DNA of 64,000 nucleotides, taken from Mesorhizobium norvegicum. Lineage in GTDB: Bacteria > Pseudomonadota > Alphaproteobacteria > Rhizobiales > Rhizobiaceae. Each line of letters starts with the position of its first letter. The first letter of the stretch is position 1. The position numbers and the translations under genes were made by a program. The stretch is from contig NZ_SMYZ01000027.1 of NCBI RefSeq assembly GCF_004919685.1, positions 3,371-67,370 of the forward strand, in the 5' to 3' direction. Shown one piece after another: positions 42,683-50,822 of this stretch. Below the pieces are notes generated by a model that was not told the origin of the DNA, ran no database searches, and worked only from the letters and a program-made list of their open reading frames with translations.

Positions 42683-42739
42683 TTGACACGGCGTCCGTGT
42701 CTATATATTGAACAGGATTATACAGGTTCACTGAACAGG
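42683..42739 (+). promoter_or_regulatory. Promoter and candidate GntR operator
   Basis: TTGACA (42683-42688) is followed 17 bp later by TATTGA, or 15 bp by TATATT, as -10. Immediately downstream TGAACAGG occurs at 42709 and 42732, and TGAAC-N12-GTTCA (42709-42730) is an inverted repeat. The repeats end only seven bases before the gntR start, so the GntR protein probably controls its own operon here. Confidence 0.6.
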
Positions 42740-42746
42740 TACCTAT

Positions 42747-43472
42747 ATGAAGCGGCGCGCAGTTCAACTGTCTCCCGGCACGGGCAAGCCCGAGCAGATC
42801 GCCACCGTCCTCGAACATGAGATACGCTCCGGCGTTCTCGGTTTCGGCGACCGCCTTCAAAGCGAAAACGAACTCGTCCAGCGCTTCTCAGTCAGCCGCA
42901 ATACGGTCCGCAAGGGCCTCGAGGAACTGTCCAGCCGCGGGCTGATCACCACCAAGGTCGGCATCGGCTCGTTCGTCACCTTCGACGGCAAGCCGGTCGA
43001 TGACGCCATCGGCTGGTCGCGGGCGCTAGCCGATGCCGGCGCCAATGCGGAGACGCGGACGCTGCGGCTAGAGGTCATCGAGGACACCGATCTGGCCGCG
43101 CTGCTTGGTATCGAAAGCCCGTTCTTCATCGCCGTCGACCGGGTGCGCACCAACGCCAGCGACGGCCATGCGATCTCCATCGAGCGCAGCCGGCTGCCAT
43201 TGTCACCCGAGCTTGAGGACGTACCATTGCGCGGATTGCGCGAGGGCTCGCTGCACCAGACGCTGCGCGCCGCCGGCCTCATTCCCGACCATGGCGAGGA
43301 ATGGGTCGAGATCGAGATGCTCAATACCGAGGATGCGACCATCCTCGGCTGCCCGCAAGGCACGCCGTTCCTGCGCGGCCGCCGGTTGACGCGTGCGGCC
43401 GACGACCGGCCGATCGAGTATGTCACCAGCCTGCTCAACCCGGCGCATTTCGCGCTGCATATGAGGTTCTGA
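42747..43472 (+). CDS. GntR/HutC-family transcriptional regulator
   Basis: 241 residues. The N-terminal winged helix (IATVLEHEIRSGVLGFGDRL, SENELVQRFSVSRNTVRKGL, EELSSRGLITTKVGIGSFVT) is typical of GntR. The C-terminal UTRA domain (residues 75-240, with RTNASDGHAISIERSRLPL and IEYVTSLLNPAHFALH) marks the HutC subfamily, whose ligands are often small metabolites of the pathway they control. It is the first gene of the catabolic/transport operon that follows with 3 nt spacing. Confidence 0.95.
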   Translation: MKRRAVQLSPGTGKPEQIATVLEHEIRSGVLGFGDRLQSENELVQRFSVSRNTVRKGLEELSSRGLITTKVGIGSFVTFDGKPVDDAIGWSRALADAGANAETRTLRLEVIEDTDLAALLGIESPFFIAVDRVRTNASDGHAISIERSRLPLSPELEDVPLRGLREGSLHQTLRAAGLIPDHGEEWVEIEMLNTEDATILGCPQGTPFLRGRRLTRAADDRPIEYVTSLLNPAHFALHMRF

Positions 43473-43475
43473 GCG

Positions 43476-44516
43476 ATGTCGGATGCAACCAGCAAGGCCA
43501 TTGATCGCGCCATGGGCGCTCTTGTTGGCGGGGCGCTGGGAGACGCGCTCGGCATGCCGACGCAGCTTTTGTCACCGGCCCGCATTGCCGAACTCTACGG
43601 CCATGTCGAGGATTTCATCGCGCCTTTCGCCGATCATCCGGTGTCGAAGGGATTGGCTGCCGGAACCATCACCGACGACACCGAGCAGGCGCTGCTGCTC
43701 GGCCGCATTCTTGTCGAATCCGGCGACCGCTTCGACCATGCGCGCTGGGTCAATGCGCTGCTCGGCTGGGAACGTGAGGTGAAGGCGCGCGGCAGCTATG
43801 ATCTGCTGGGGCCGTCGACCAAGCGTGCCATCGACGCCATCAACAATGGCGTGCCGGCCGAGGAAGCTGGCCGCAGCGGCGACACCAATGGTGCGGCCAT
43901 GCGCATCGCGCCTGTCGGTATCATGATGCCGCTCGAACCATTGGAGGCGTTCGTCGCCAAGGTGGCGGAGACCTGCCGGGCGACGCACAACACCTCGATC
44001 GCCATCGCTTCCGCCGCTGCCGTTGCCGCTGCCGTCAGCCGCGGCGTCGCCGGCGGCGGCTGGCGCGATGCTTCCGCCAGCGCCGTCGCGGCGGCGAGGC
44101 GAGGGGCGACGCTCGGCCATTGGGTCACCGGCGGCGACATCGCCGCGCGTATCGTCTGGGCACAGGACATCGTGCGCGGCAAGGCGATCAGGGATGCCAT
44201 CCGGCTGATCACCGATCTGGTCGGTACCGGCGTTGCCAGCCAGGAATCCGTTCCGGCGGCCTTCGCCGTGCTGGAAGTCGCGAGTGGTGACCCTTGGCAA
44301 GCAGCCATCATCAGCGCGAATCTCGGCGGCGACACCGATACGATCGGCGCCATCGCCGCCGGCATGGCCGGCGCCTGCAGCGGTTTTTCCCGATTGCCGC
44401 AACAGCACATCGCCCGGCTTGTCGGCATCGACATGTCAGAGGTTCGCGCGCTTGCAGCCGACCTTGTCGCGGCAAGGGTGGCGAAAACCGGTTCCGGCAA
44501 GGATGCCGCGGCATGA
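43476..44516 (+). CDS. ADP-ribosylglycohydrolase-family hydrolase
   Basis: 346 residues. The dinuclear metal site of the family is visible: GTITDDTEQ near 63-71, SGDTNGAAMR near 133 and the C-terminal GGDTDTIGAIAAG near 287. Members cleave ADP-ribose from proteins (DraG, ARH) or hydrolyse other N-glycosides. In this operon, next to a sugar-type kinase and importer, cleavage of an imported N-glycoside is more likely than protein modification; that is inference. Its stop overlaps the kinase start (ATGA). Confidence 0.92.
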   Translation: MSDATSKAIDRAMGALVGGALGDALGMPTQLLSPARIAELYGHVEDFIAPFADHPVSKGLAAGTITDDTEQALLLGRILVESGDRFDHARWVNALLGWEREVKARGSYDLLGPSTKRAIDAINNGVPAEEAGRSGDTNGAAMRIAPVGIMMPLEPLEAFVAKVAETCRATHNTSIAIASAAAVAAAVSRGVAGGGWRDASASAVAAARRGATLGHWVTGGDIAARIVWAQDIVRGKAIRDAIRLITDLVGTGVASQESVPAAFAVLEVASGDPWQAAIISANLGGDTDTIGAIAAGMAGACSGFSRLPQQHIARLVGIDMSEVRALAADLVAARVAKTGSGKDAAA

Positions 44517-45484
44517 GCGGCCGTCTCGTTCACATCGGTAGTGCTGTGGTCGACTATGTCTACCGCATCGACGCCCTGCCGGCGCCCGGCATGGAAAAGA
44601 CGGCGTCGAGCTTCGCCCAGGTCGCCGGCGGCGGCTTCAACATGATGGTCGCGGCCAGCCGCACGGGCATGAAGGTGGTGTTCGGCGGCCAACTCGGCAG
44701 TGGCCCGAATGGCGACTTCCTGCGCGCTGCTTTCATGGCCGAGGGCATCGCGACGCTGACCCCACCATCGCCACTGATGGACAGCGGCAATTGCGTCGCC
44801 ATGATCTCGAGCGACGCCGAACGCACTTTCGTCTCGTGGCCAGGTGCGGAGAGCGTACTCAGCCTCGACATGATGGCGCCTGTCCCAGTGGCGCCTGGAG
44901 ACTGGGTGTTCGCCTCCGGCTATACGCTGAGCTATCCCAAAAGCCGCGATGCGCTCACCGACTGGATCGAGGCCTTGCCTGCTGAAACACCTTTCGTTTT
45001 CGACCCGACGCCGGTCATCTCGGACATTCCACGCTCCATCCTGTCGCGGGTGCTTGCCCGCACCACATGGCTGAGCTGCAACATGACGGAGGCGGCTGAG
45101 ATTGCCGGTCTTGGCGATGTCGAAGGCCTCGCGGCACGGCTGCTGGGCGACCACTGCCCGAAAGCAGCGGGCGTGGTCATCCGCGCTGGTGCGAAGGGTT
45201 GCCACGTACGGTTGGCCGACGGGTCAGCGCAGACCATTGCCGGCTTCAAGGTCACCGCCATCGACACAAATGGCGCCGGCGACACCCATATCGGCGCTTT
45301 CGTCAGCGCGCTGGCGCGCGGCATCCCGCCCTTCGAGGCAGCACGCTATGCCAATGCGGCCGCGGCTGTTTCGGTCACCCGCCATGGCGGCTCGTCGGCG
45401 CCAACGAATCGCGAAATCCAGACATTCCTGAGCCATGCCGCCGACCCGTCGGATGCAGGCCGGACACAGAAGGCCAATGCATAA
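44513..45484 (+). CDS. PfkB-family carbohydrate/nucleoside kinase
   Basis: 323 residues. PfkB signatures are present: N-terminal VAGGGFNMMVAASRTG with the GG motif, and C-terminal DTNGAGDTHIGAFVSALARG containing the catalytic Asp of GAGD. Subgroup unclear; relatives phosphorylate ribose, pseudouridine, adenosine and other sugars. The coupling to a glycohydrolase-family gene suggests it phosphorylates the sugar released by that enzyme. Confidence 0.93.
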   Translation: MSGRLVHIGSAVVDYVYRIDALPAPGMEKTASSFAQVAGGGFNMMVAASRTGMKVVFGGQLGSGPNGDFLRAAFMAEGIATLTPPSPLMDSGNCVAMISSDAERTFVSWPGAESVLSLDMMAPVPVAPGDWVFASGYTLSYPKSRDALTDWIEALPAETPFVFDPTPVISDIPRSILSRVLARTTWLSCNMTEAAEIAGLGDVEGLAARLLGDHCPKAAGVVIRAGAKGCHVRLADGSAQTIAGFKVTAIDTNGAGDTHIGAFVSALARGIPPFEAARYANAAAAVSVTRHGGSSAPTNREIQTFLSHAADPSDAGRTQKANA

Positions 45485-45543
45485 TCGACAGAAAGCCTGA
45501 CAAGCCCGGGAAAGCGGGCAAACCCACAGAGAGGAACCAAACC

Positions 45544-46605
45544 ATGCGCATGCCTGACTTGACTGCTCTGCTGACGGCGACCGCCGTCTTTACCTCCGCA
45601 CTCGCGTTCGCCGCCAAGGCCGACGAAGTGCATGTGCTCAACTGGAAGGGCTACGGCGCCGACGAGCCGTGGGCCGTCGAGGCTTTCGAAAAGGCGACCG
45701 GCAACAAGGTCGTCAACGACTTCTTCAATTCCGAACAGGAGATGCTGACCAAGATCCGGACCAATCCGGGCCTCTACGACGTGGTCATGATCAATGCCGC
45801 CTTCAACGACCAGGCGATGGACGGCAAGCTGATCCAGCCGATCGACGTCTCCAAATTGCCGAACTACGCCGACATCAGCAAGGACAAGGCGGGCTCGCCG
45901 ATGCTCGTTCATGACGGCAAGGTCTATGGCGTGCCGTGGGTATGGGGCCTCACCGCTCTCGCCATCAACGACAAATCCTTCGACAAGCCGCCGACGAGCA
46001 TCGCCGAGATGTGGGATGCAGCCCACAAGGGCCGCGTCGTCATTCGCGACGATGCCGTCGAAGCGGTGCAGTTCGGCGCCATCGCCACCGGCCAGAACAT
46101 CAATGACATCAAGGATATGGATGCGGTCAAGGCGAAGCTCACCTCGCTGATGCCGCAGATCAAGACTTTCTGGAGCTCGGAGAACGACTGGAACCAGATG
46201 GTTGCTTCCAACCAGATCGACATCGGCACCTACTGGAGCGGCTCGGCCGACCGCGCCAAGACGCATTTCAAGCTGCCGGTCTCGCTGGTCGTGCCGCAGG
46301 AGGGCGCCGTCGCCTGGCTTGATGCCTTTTCCATCCCGGTCGGCGCCAAGAACGTCGCCGGCGCCGAGGCCTTCATCAACTACATGATCGACCCGAAATT
46401 CTACGTCGAATGGGTCACCAAGGTCGGTGCGCCGGTCTCGGCCAACACCAAGGCGGTGGAAGCGCTGCCCGAGGATGCCTTCAACCGCAAGGTCATGGGT
46501 GACCCCGAAGTGGCCAAGCGCATCCAGTTCCAGGCGCCGATCACCGACGCGCAGCGCGAAGCCTATCTGGCGCTGTGGCAGCAGCTCAAGGTCGACGTAA
46601 AATAG
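45544..46605 (+). CDS. Polyamine-type ABC periplasmic binding protein (PotD-like)
   Basis: 353 residues with GAGAGGA before ATG (MRMPDLTALLTATAVFTSAL). Signal peptide cleaved near AAKA-DEV. The mature protein starts VHVLNWKGYGADEP, like PotD/PotF, and has NSEQEMLTKIRTNPGLYDVV, YGVPWVWGLTALAIND and the pocket tryptophan region WSGSADRAK. The PotD fold binds polyamines but many members take other amines, amino acids or sugar-amine compounds. Feeds the permease pair downstream. Confidence 0.9.
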   Translation: MRMPDLTALLTATAVFTSALAFAAKADEVHVLNWKGYGADEPWAVEAFEKATGNKVVNDFFNSEQEMLTKIRTNPGLYDVVMINAAFNDQAMDGKLIQPIDVSKLPNYADISKDKAGSPMLVHDGKVYGVPWVWGLTALAINDKSFDKPPTSIAEMWDAAHKGRVVIRDDAVEAVQFGAIATGQNINDIKDMDAVKAKLTSLMPQIKTFWSSENDWNQMVASNQIDIGTYWSGSADRAKTHFKLPVSLVVPQEGAVAWLDAFSIPVGAKNVAGAEAFINYMIDPKFYVEWVTKVGAPVSANTKAVEALPEDAFNRKVMGDPEVAKRIQFQAPITDAQREAYLALWQQLKVDVK

Positions 46606-46672
46606 AGCCGACATCCGGACCAGCCGGCGGTTCGCGCCGGCTGGTTCTTCCAATCCTCGGGAGGAGGATATC

Positions 46673-47536
46673 ATGGCAGCTGCGACAGCGTCGCGAAGCG
46701 GGCTGAGATCGGCATTGCCGCTGCTGGCGCCGGCCTATCTCTGGCTGACGGTGGCGATCTTCCTGCCGCTGTCGGCCATGGTCTTTTTCTCGTTCATGAC
46801 CGAGCTGCCACTGTCGGGAAGGCCGTGGGCATTCACCCTTGGCAATTATGCCGCCTTCTTCTCGCAAAGCCTCTATCTGACGCTGCTGCTGGCCTCGCTG
46901 CGCCTCGGCCTCGAAGTGACGCTATGGTGCATCGTCATCGGCTATCCGGCGGCTTACGTGCTGGCCAAGGTGTTGAAGGGGCGCAGCCGCGAGGCGATTT
47001 TCCTGCTCGTCATCCTGCCGTTCTGGTCGAACGGGCTGGTGCGCATCTTTTCGTGGGCGATGGTGCTGCGCGAGGGCGGCATCCTCGACACCGCGCTCAA
47101 CGCCGTGCTGCCGTTCAAGATCAACATCGACCTGATGTATTCCTATCCGGCCGTCATCATCGGCTTGGTGCACTCTTACGTGCCCTATATGGTGCTGACC
47201 TGCTATCTCACGCTGCAGGCCATCGACGACTCGCTGATCGAGGCCGGGCGCTCGCTTGGCGCCTCGCGGTTGCAAGTGCTGAAGCGGGTGATCATCCCGT
47301 TGTCGATGCCGGGGCTGGTGGCGGGTGCGGCGCTGATCTTCGTGCCGGTCGTCGGCTCGTTCATGGAACCGCGCATCCTTGGCGGCCGCACCGGCACCTT
47401 CTACGGCACGGTCATCGAGGACCAGTTCGTTGCCGTGTTCAACTGGCCGCTCGGTGCGGCGCTCTCCTTCATCCTGCTGGCGGTGGTGCTGGTCATCCTG
47501 GCGGTGGCCTCGCCGGTGCTGCGGAGGGCAGCGTGA
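46673..47536 (+). CDS. Polyamine-type ABC permease (PotB-like)
   Basis: 287 residues, six membrane helices, GGAGGA before the ATG. The EAA coupling loop reads SLIEAGRSLGASRLQVLKRV near 183-202, followed by IIPLSMPGLVAG. The length and the long first periplasmic loop fit PotB/PotH. The stop overlaps the next start. Confidence 0.93.
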   Translation: MAAATASRSGLRSALPLLAPAYLWLTVAIFLPLSAMVFFSFMTELPLSGRPWAFTLGNYAAFFSQSLYLTLLLASLRLGLEVTLWCIVIGYPAAYVLAKVLKGRSREAIFLLVILPFWSNGLVRIFSWAMVLREGGILDTALNAVLPFKINIDLMYSYPAVIIGLVHSYVPYMVLTCYLTLQAIDDSLIEAGRSLGASRLQVLKRVIIPLSMPGLVAGAALIFVPVVGSFMEPRILGGRTGTFYGTVIEDQFVAVFNWPLGAALSFILLAVVLVILAVASPVLRRAA

Positions 47537-48324
47537 TGGCGACGACCCGCATCCTCGAATGGCTCGGCCGCATCTACATCTGGCTGTTGCTCGCCTTTCT
47601 CTATCTGCCCATCATCATCATGGCGCTGATGTCGTTCAACGTCTCGCCCTTCTATCAGTTGCCGTTCGAATGGACGACCGAATGGTACGCCTCGCTGTGG
47701 CAGAACGACCAGCTGATCGCGGCCACCTGGAACAGCGTCGAAATCGCCGTCATCGCCACCATCATCTGCACCGTGCTCGGCTCTGCGGCGTCGCTGGCGC
47801 TCTATCGCTATGAGTTTCGCGGCAAGAAATTCCTGCAGGCGCTGCTGTTTCCGCCCATCGCCATACCGTGGCTGATCACCGGCACGGCGATGCTGATCTT
47901 CTTCTTCCGCGTCGGCATTGGTCGCGGCCTGCATGCCATCCTGCTCGGCCATGTCGCATTGGCGCTGCCCTATGTCATCGTCGTCGTCTCGGCCCGGCTG
48001 CAGACCTTCGCGCCGGAGCTGGAAGAGGCGGCGCGTTCGCTCGGCGCCAACCAGTGGCAGGTGACACGGCGCGTCACGCTGCCGTGGATCATGCCCGGCG
48101 TCATCGCCGGCGGGCTGTTTGCCTTCGCCGTCTCGTTTGACCAGTTCGTGGTCTCCTATTTCCTGGCGACGCCGGGGCAGACGACGCTGCCGGTCGAAAT
48201 CTATGCCGCGATCCGCAAAGGGTTCACGCCCGAGATCAATGCGGTCTCGACGATCATCATTGTTGTGTCGATGGCGCTGATGCTGCTCACGGCGCGGTTC
48301 TTCAAATTCGGCGGAGAGAAATAA
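47536..48324 (+). CDS. Polyamine-type ABC permease (PotC-like)
   Basis: 262 residues, six helices. The PotC/PotI mark LPIIIMALMSFNVSP lies in the first loop and the EAA loop is LEEAARSLGANQWQVTRRVT. Near the end FAFAVSFDQFVVSYFLATPG is typical. It starts on the stop codon of the first permease gene and ends on the start of the ATPase gene (TAATG), so the transporter is translated as a coupled set. Confidence 0.93.
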   Translation: MATTRILEWLGRIYIWLLLAFLYLPIIIMALMSFNVSPFYQLPFEWTTEWYASLWQNDQLIAATWNSVEIAVIATIICTVLGSAASLALYRYEFRGKKFLQALLFPPIAIPWLITGTAMLIFFFRVGIGRGLHAILLGHVALALPYVIVVVSARLQTFAPELEEAARSLGANQWQVTRRVTLPWIMPGVIAGGLFAFAVSFDQFVVSYFLATPGQTTLPVEIYAAIRKGFTPEINAVSTIIIVVSMALMLLTARFFKFGGEK

Positions 48325-49388
48325 TGGCCGGGGTGCAAGTATCTGATGTCTCGCGCAGCTTTGGCGCGCACAAGGCGCTGGACGATGTCTCCATCGATTT
48401 CGCCGATGGTGGCTTCTATGCGCTGCTCGGGCCATCGGGCAGCGGCAAGACCACGCTGCTGCGCCAGATCGCCGGTTTCGATTTTCCGGACTCGGGTCGC
48501 ATCACCATCGGTGGCGAGAGCGTCGAGCGGGTGCCGGTCGAAAAGCGGCGCATCGGCATGGTGTTCCAGAACTATGCGCTGTTTCCCAACATGAGCGTCG
48601 CCGATAATGTCGCCTTCGGCCTGTCGGTGCGCGGCGAGGTCAAGGCTGTGATTGCCACCGAGGTGCAGCGCGCTCTCGATCTGGTGCAGCTCGGCAAGCT
48701 CGGTGGCCGCCGGCCGCATCAGCTCTCCGGCGGCCAGCGCCAGCGTGTGGCGCTCGCCCGCGCCATCGTCACCAAGCCGCGCGTGCTGCTGCTCGACGAG
48801 CCATTGGGCGCGCTCGACAAGGCGCTGCGTGTCGATATGCAGATCGAGTTGAAACGCATCCAGCGCGAGATCGGTATCACCACCATCTTCGTCACCCACG
48901 ACCAGGAAGAAGCGCTGACGATGAGCGATCGCATCGGCATATTGCGCGACGGCAGGCTGGTGCAGGAAGGACCACCAGAGGAGATCTACGACCGGCCGAA
49001 GACCGAATTCGCCGCCACCTTCCTAGGCGACGCCAACATCTTTCGCGGCGACACGACGGGCAATGGCATCCGGCTGGCGGACGGCACGGCGATTGCCGCC
49101 GGCGCCGGTGCGACGCTTGCCGCCGGCGGCAAGGCAAGCTGCGCCGTGCGGCCCGAACGCATCCGGATTGCGACCGACGCCGGGGCGCCGGATGGCAACG
49201 CCAACATGCTCAAGGGGCAGGTCTCCAAGCGCATCTTCGCCGGCAACAACAGCACCTACTTCGTCGAGCGTGGCGGCCAGACGTTGAAGGTGATTGTGCA
49301 GAACACCGGCATGGAACGGCTGGCGGAAGGTCAGGATGTCGTGCTGCGCTGGTCGCCGGAGAGTACGGTGTTGATCGCGGCGGGTTAA
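48324..49388 (+). CDS. Polyamine-type ABC ATPase (PotA-like)
   Basis: 354 residues. Walker A GPSGSGKTT near 37-45, Q loop VFQNYALFP, signature LSGGQRQRVALARA and Walker B LLLDEPLGALD are all canonical, as is the switch His in VTHDQEEA. The C-terminal TOBE-type regulatory domain (about 235-354) ends in VLRWSPESTVLIAAG. With symmetrical canonical motifs it should work as a homodimer. An IS element follows directly and separates it from the aconitase X genes. Confidence 0.95.
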   Translation: MAGVQVSDVSRSFGAHKALDDVSIDFADGGFYALLGPSGSGKTTLLRQIAGFDFPDSGRITIGGESVERVPVEKRRIGMVFQNYALFPNMSVADNVAFGLSVRGEVKAVIATEVQRALDLVQLGKLGGRRPHQLSGGQRQRVALARAIVTKPRVLLLDEPLGALDKALRVDMQIELKRIQREIGITTIFVTHDQEEALTMSDRIGILRDGRLVQEGPPEEIYDRPKTEFAATFLGDANIFRGDTTGNGIRLADGTAIAAGAGATLAAGGKASCAVRPERIRIATDAGAPDGNANMLKGQVSKRIFAGNNSTYFVERGGQTLKVIVQNTGMERLAEGQDVVLRWSPESTVLIAAG

Positions 49389-49426
49389 GGAGGACTGTGG
49401 ACGGATGGGACGGCTGGCGTTCCGTG

Positions 49427-49468
49427 GCGCCCCCCTCTGCCCTGCCGGGCATCTCCCCCACAGGTGGG
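49427..49468. repeat. Left arm of the intergenic palindrome hosting the IS
   Basis: The first 33 bases (from GCGCCCCCCTCTGCC) have an exact inverted copy at 50751-50783. The arm ends in a small hairpin, CCCAC-AG-GTGGG, directly before the IS terminus. The sequence is related to the arms of the element at 52522-52695. Confidence 0.8.
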
Positions 49469-50741
49469 TGTTTGGACCGGGGACATCGCGAACAGGTGTG
49501 CGAGGACATCGCGAACAGTTTGGCGTGCTTTGCGCCGGGAGGTTCGCGATGCCATTTGGGGACACCAGCGTGATGGATGGGAAGTTGGAGTTTGTGCGTC
49601 TTGGCGTGCAAGATGGCAGCAATGTCAGTGCGCTTTGTCGTCGTTTCGGGATCGGCCGCACCTGTGGTCACAAGTTGATTGCGCGGTATCGCGCTCATGG
49701 CGAGGCCGGGCTTGCGGAGCAATCGCGCCGCCCGGCGACGAGCCCGGCGCGCAGCACGGATACGGTCGAGGCGGCGGTTCTTGGCATGCGCCGGGCGCAC
49801 CCAGCCTGGGGCGGTCGCAAGATCGCCAAGGTCCTGCAGCGCGAGGGAACCGGCTCGCCTGCACCCTCGACGGTGACCGGGATCCTGCACCGCAACGGCG
49901 TCGAACTGGGCTTGCTCGGGGGTGGAGCCAAGCCGTTCGGGCGCTTCGAGCATGCCGCCCCCAACGATCTGTGGCAGATGGACTTCAAGGGCCATGTCGC
50001 ATTGCGGCAGGGCGGCCGGCTGCATCCGCTGACCGCACTCGACGACCATTCGCGCTTCTCTGTCGTGCTGCAGGCTTGCATCAACGAGACCGGCGAAACG
50101 GTCAAAACCCACCTGATTGCCGCCTTTCGCCGCTATGGACTGCCGCAGCGCATGGCGTTCGACAACGGTCCGCCATGGGGAGATGGCGGACGAAGCAACT
50201 TCACACGCTTCACCGTCTGGCTGATCGAGCACGGCGTCGCTGTCTCCCATTCCAGGCCCCTGCATCCGCAGACGCTGGGCAAGGAGGAGCGCTTCCACCG
50301 CTCGCTCAAGGCCGAAGCGATGGCCGGACCTGCCTTCGAAAATCTCGAGCGGGCGCAGAAAGCCTTCGATGCCTGGCGCGACCTCTACAACGCCGAAAGA
50401 CCCCACGATGGCCTCAAGGGCTATGTCCCCCTCGACAGATACACACCCTCGCCGCGCTCCTTCAGCGAGGCCGTCGAAGTCTTCGACTACCCGCAAGGCG
50501 CCATCGTTCGAAAGGTCCAGAAAAAGGGCCGCGTCGCCTTGTGCGGCTACATCCTGCGCCTCTCCAAGGCATTTGGCGGAAAAGCCGTGGCTTTCATCCC
50601 AACCAGCAAGGACGGCGTCTTCCAAGCCTTCTTCAGACATCAGAAAATAGAAACAGTCGACCTCAACCTCAGCACACGATAAGTGACAAAACTGTTCGCG
50701 ATGTCCCCGCACACCTGTTCGCGATGTCCCCGGTCCAAACA
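49469..50741 (+). mobile_element. IS481-family insertion sequence
   Basis: About 1273 bp. The ends are inverted copies starting TGTTTGGACCGGGGACATCG, with one mismatch over about 55 bp. Each end holds two copies of GGACATCGCGAACAG 27 bp apart, probably transposase sites. It carries one transposase gene. No clear target duplication is visible: the sequences outside are the arms of a palindromic intergenic element. The precise ends are inferred from the TGT/ACA termini. Confidence 0.85.
49549..50682 (+). CDS. IS481-family transposase
   Basis: 377 residues from ATG (MPFGDTSVMDGKLEFVRLGV), with CGGGAGG upstream. An N-terminal helix-turn-helix (SALCRRFGIGRTCGHKLIAR) precedes the DDE integrase core: Asp in NDLWQMDFKGH, Asp in MAFDNGPPWG and Glu in LGKEERFHRSLKAE, then LYNAERPHDGLKG. 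Full length with all catalytic residues, so probably active or recently so. Confidence 0.95.
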   Translation: MPFGDTSVMDGKLEFVRLGVQDGSNVSALCRRFGIGRTCGHKLIARYRAHGEAGLAEQSRRPATSPARSTDTVEAAVLGMRRAHPAWGGRKIAKVLQREGTGSPAPSTVTGILHRNGVELGLLGGGAKPFGRFEHAAPNDLWQMDFKGHVALRQGGRLHPLTALDDHSRFSVVLQACINETGETVKTHLIAAFRRYGLPQRMAFDNGPPWGDGGRSNFTRFTVWLIEHGVAVSHSRPLHPQTLGKEERFHRSLKAEAMAGPAFENLERAQKAFDAWRDLYNAERPHDGLKGYVPLDRYTPSPRSFSEAVEVFDYPQGAIVRKVQKKGRVALCGYILRLSKAFGGKAVAFIPTSKDGVFQAFFRHQKIETVDLNLSTR

Positions 50742-50783
50742 CCCCCTTGAGGGGGAGATGCCCGGCAGGGCAGAGGGGGGCGC
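50742..50783. repeat. Right arm of the intergenic palindrome hosting the IS
   Basis: Opens with the hairpin CCCCC-TTGA-GGGGG at the IS terminus. Bases 50751-50783 are the exact reverse complement of 49427-49459. Confidence 0.8.
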
Positions 50784-50822
50784 TGTCCCACCGTCCTTTC
50801 GAATAACGATCCCGGAGCTGCG

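Noticed and set aside
49460..50750. Target-site duplication of the IS481 copy
   Set aside because: Flanking bases (GGTGGG on the left, CCCCCT on the right) are inverted rather than direct, so no duplication can be claimed.
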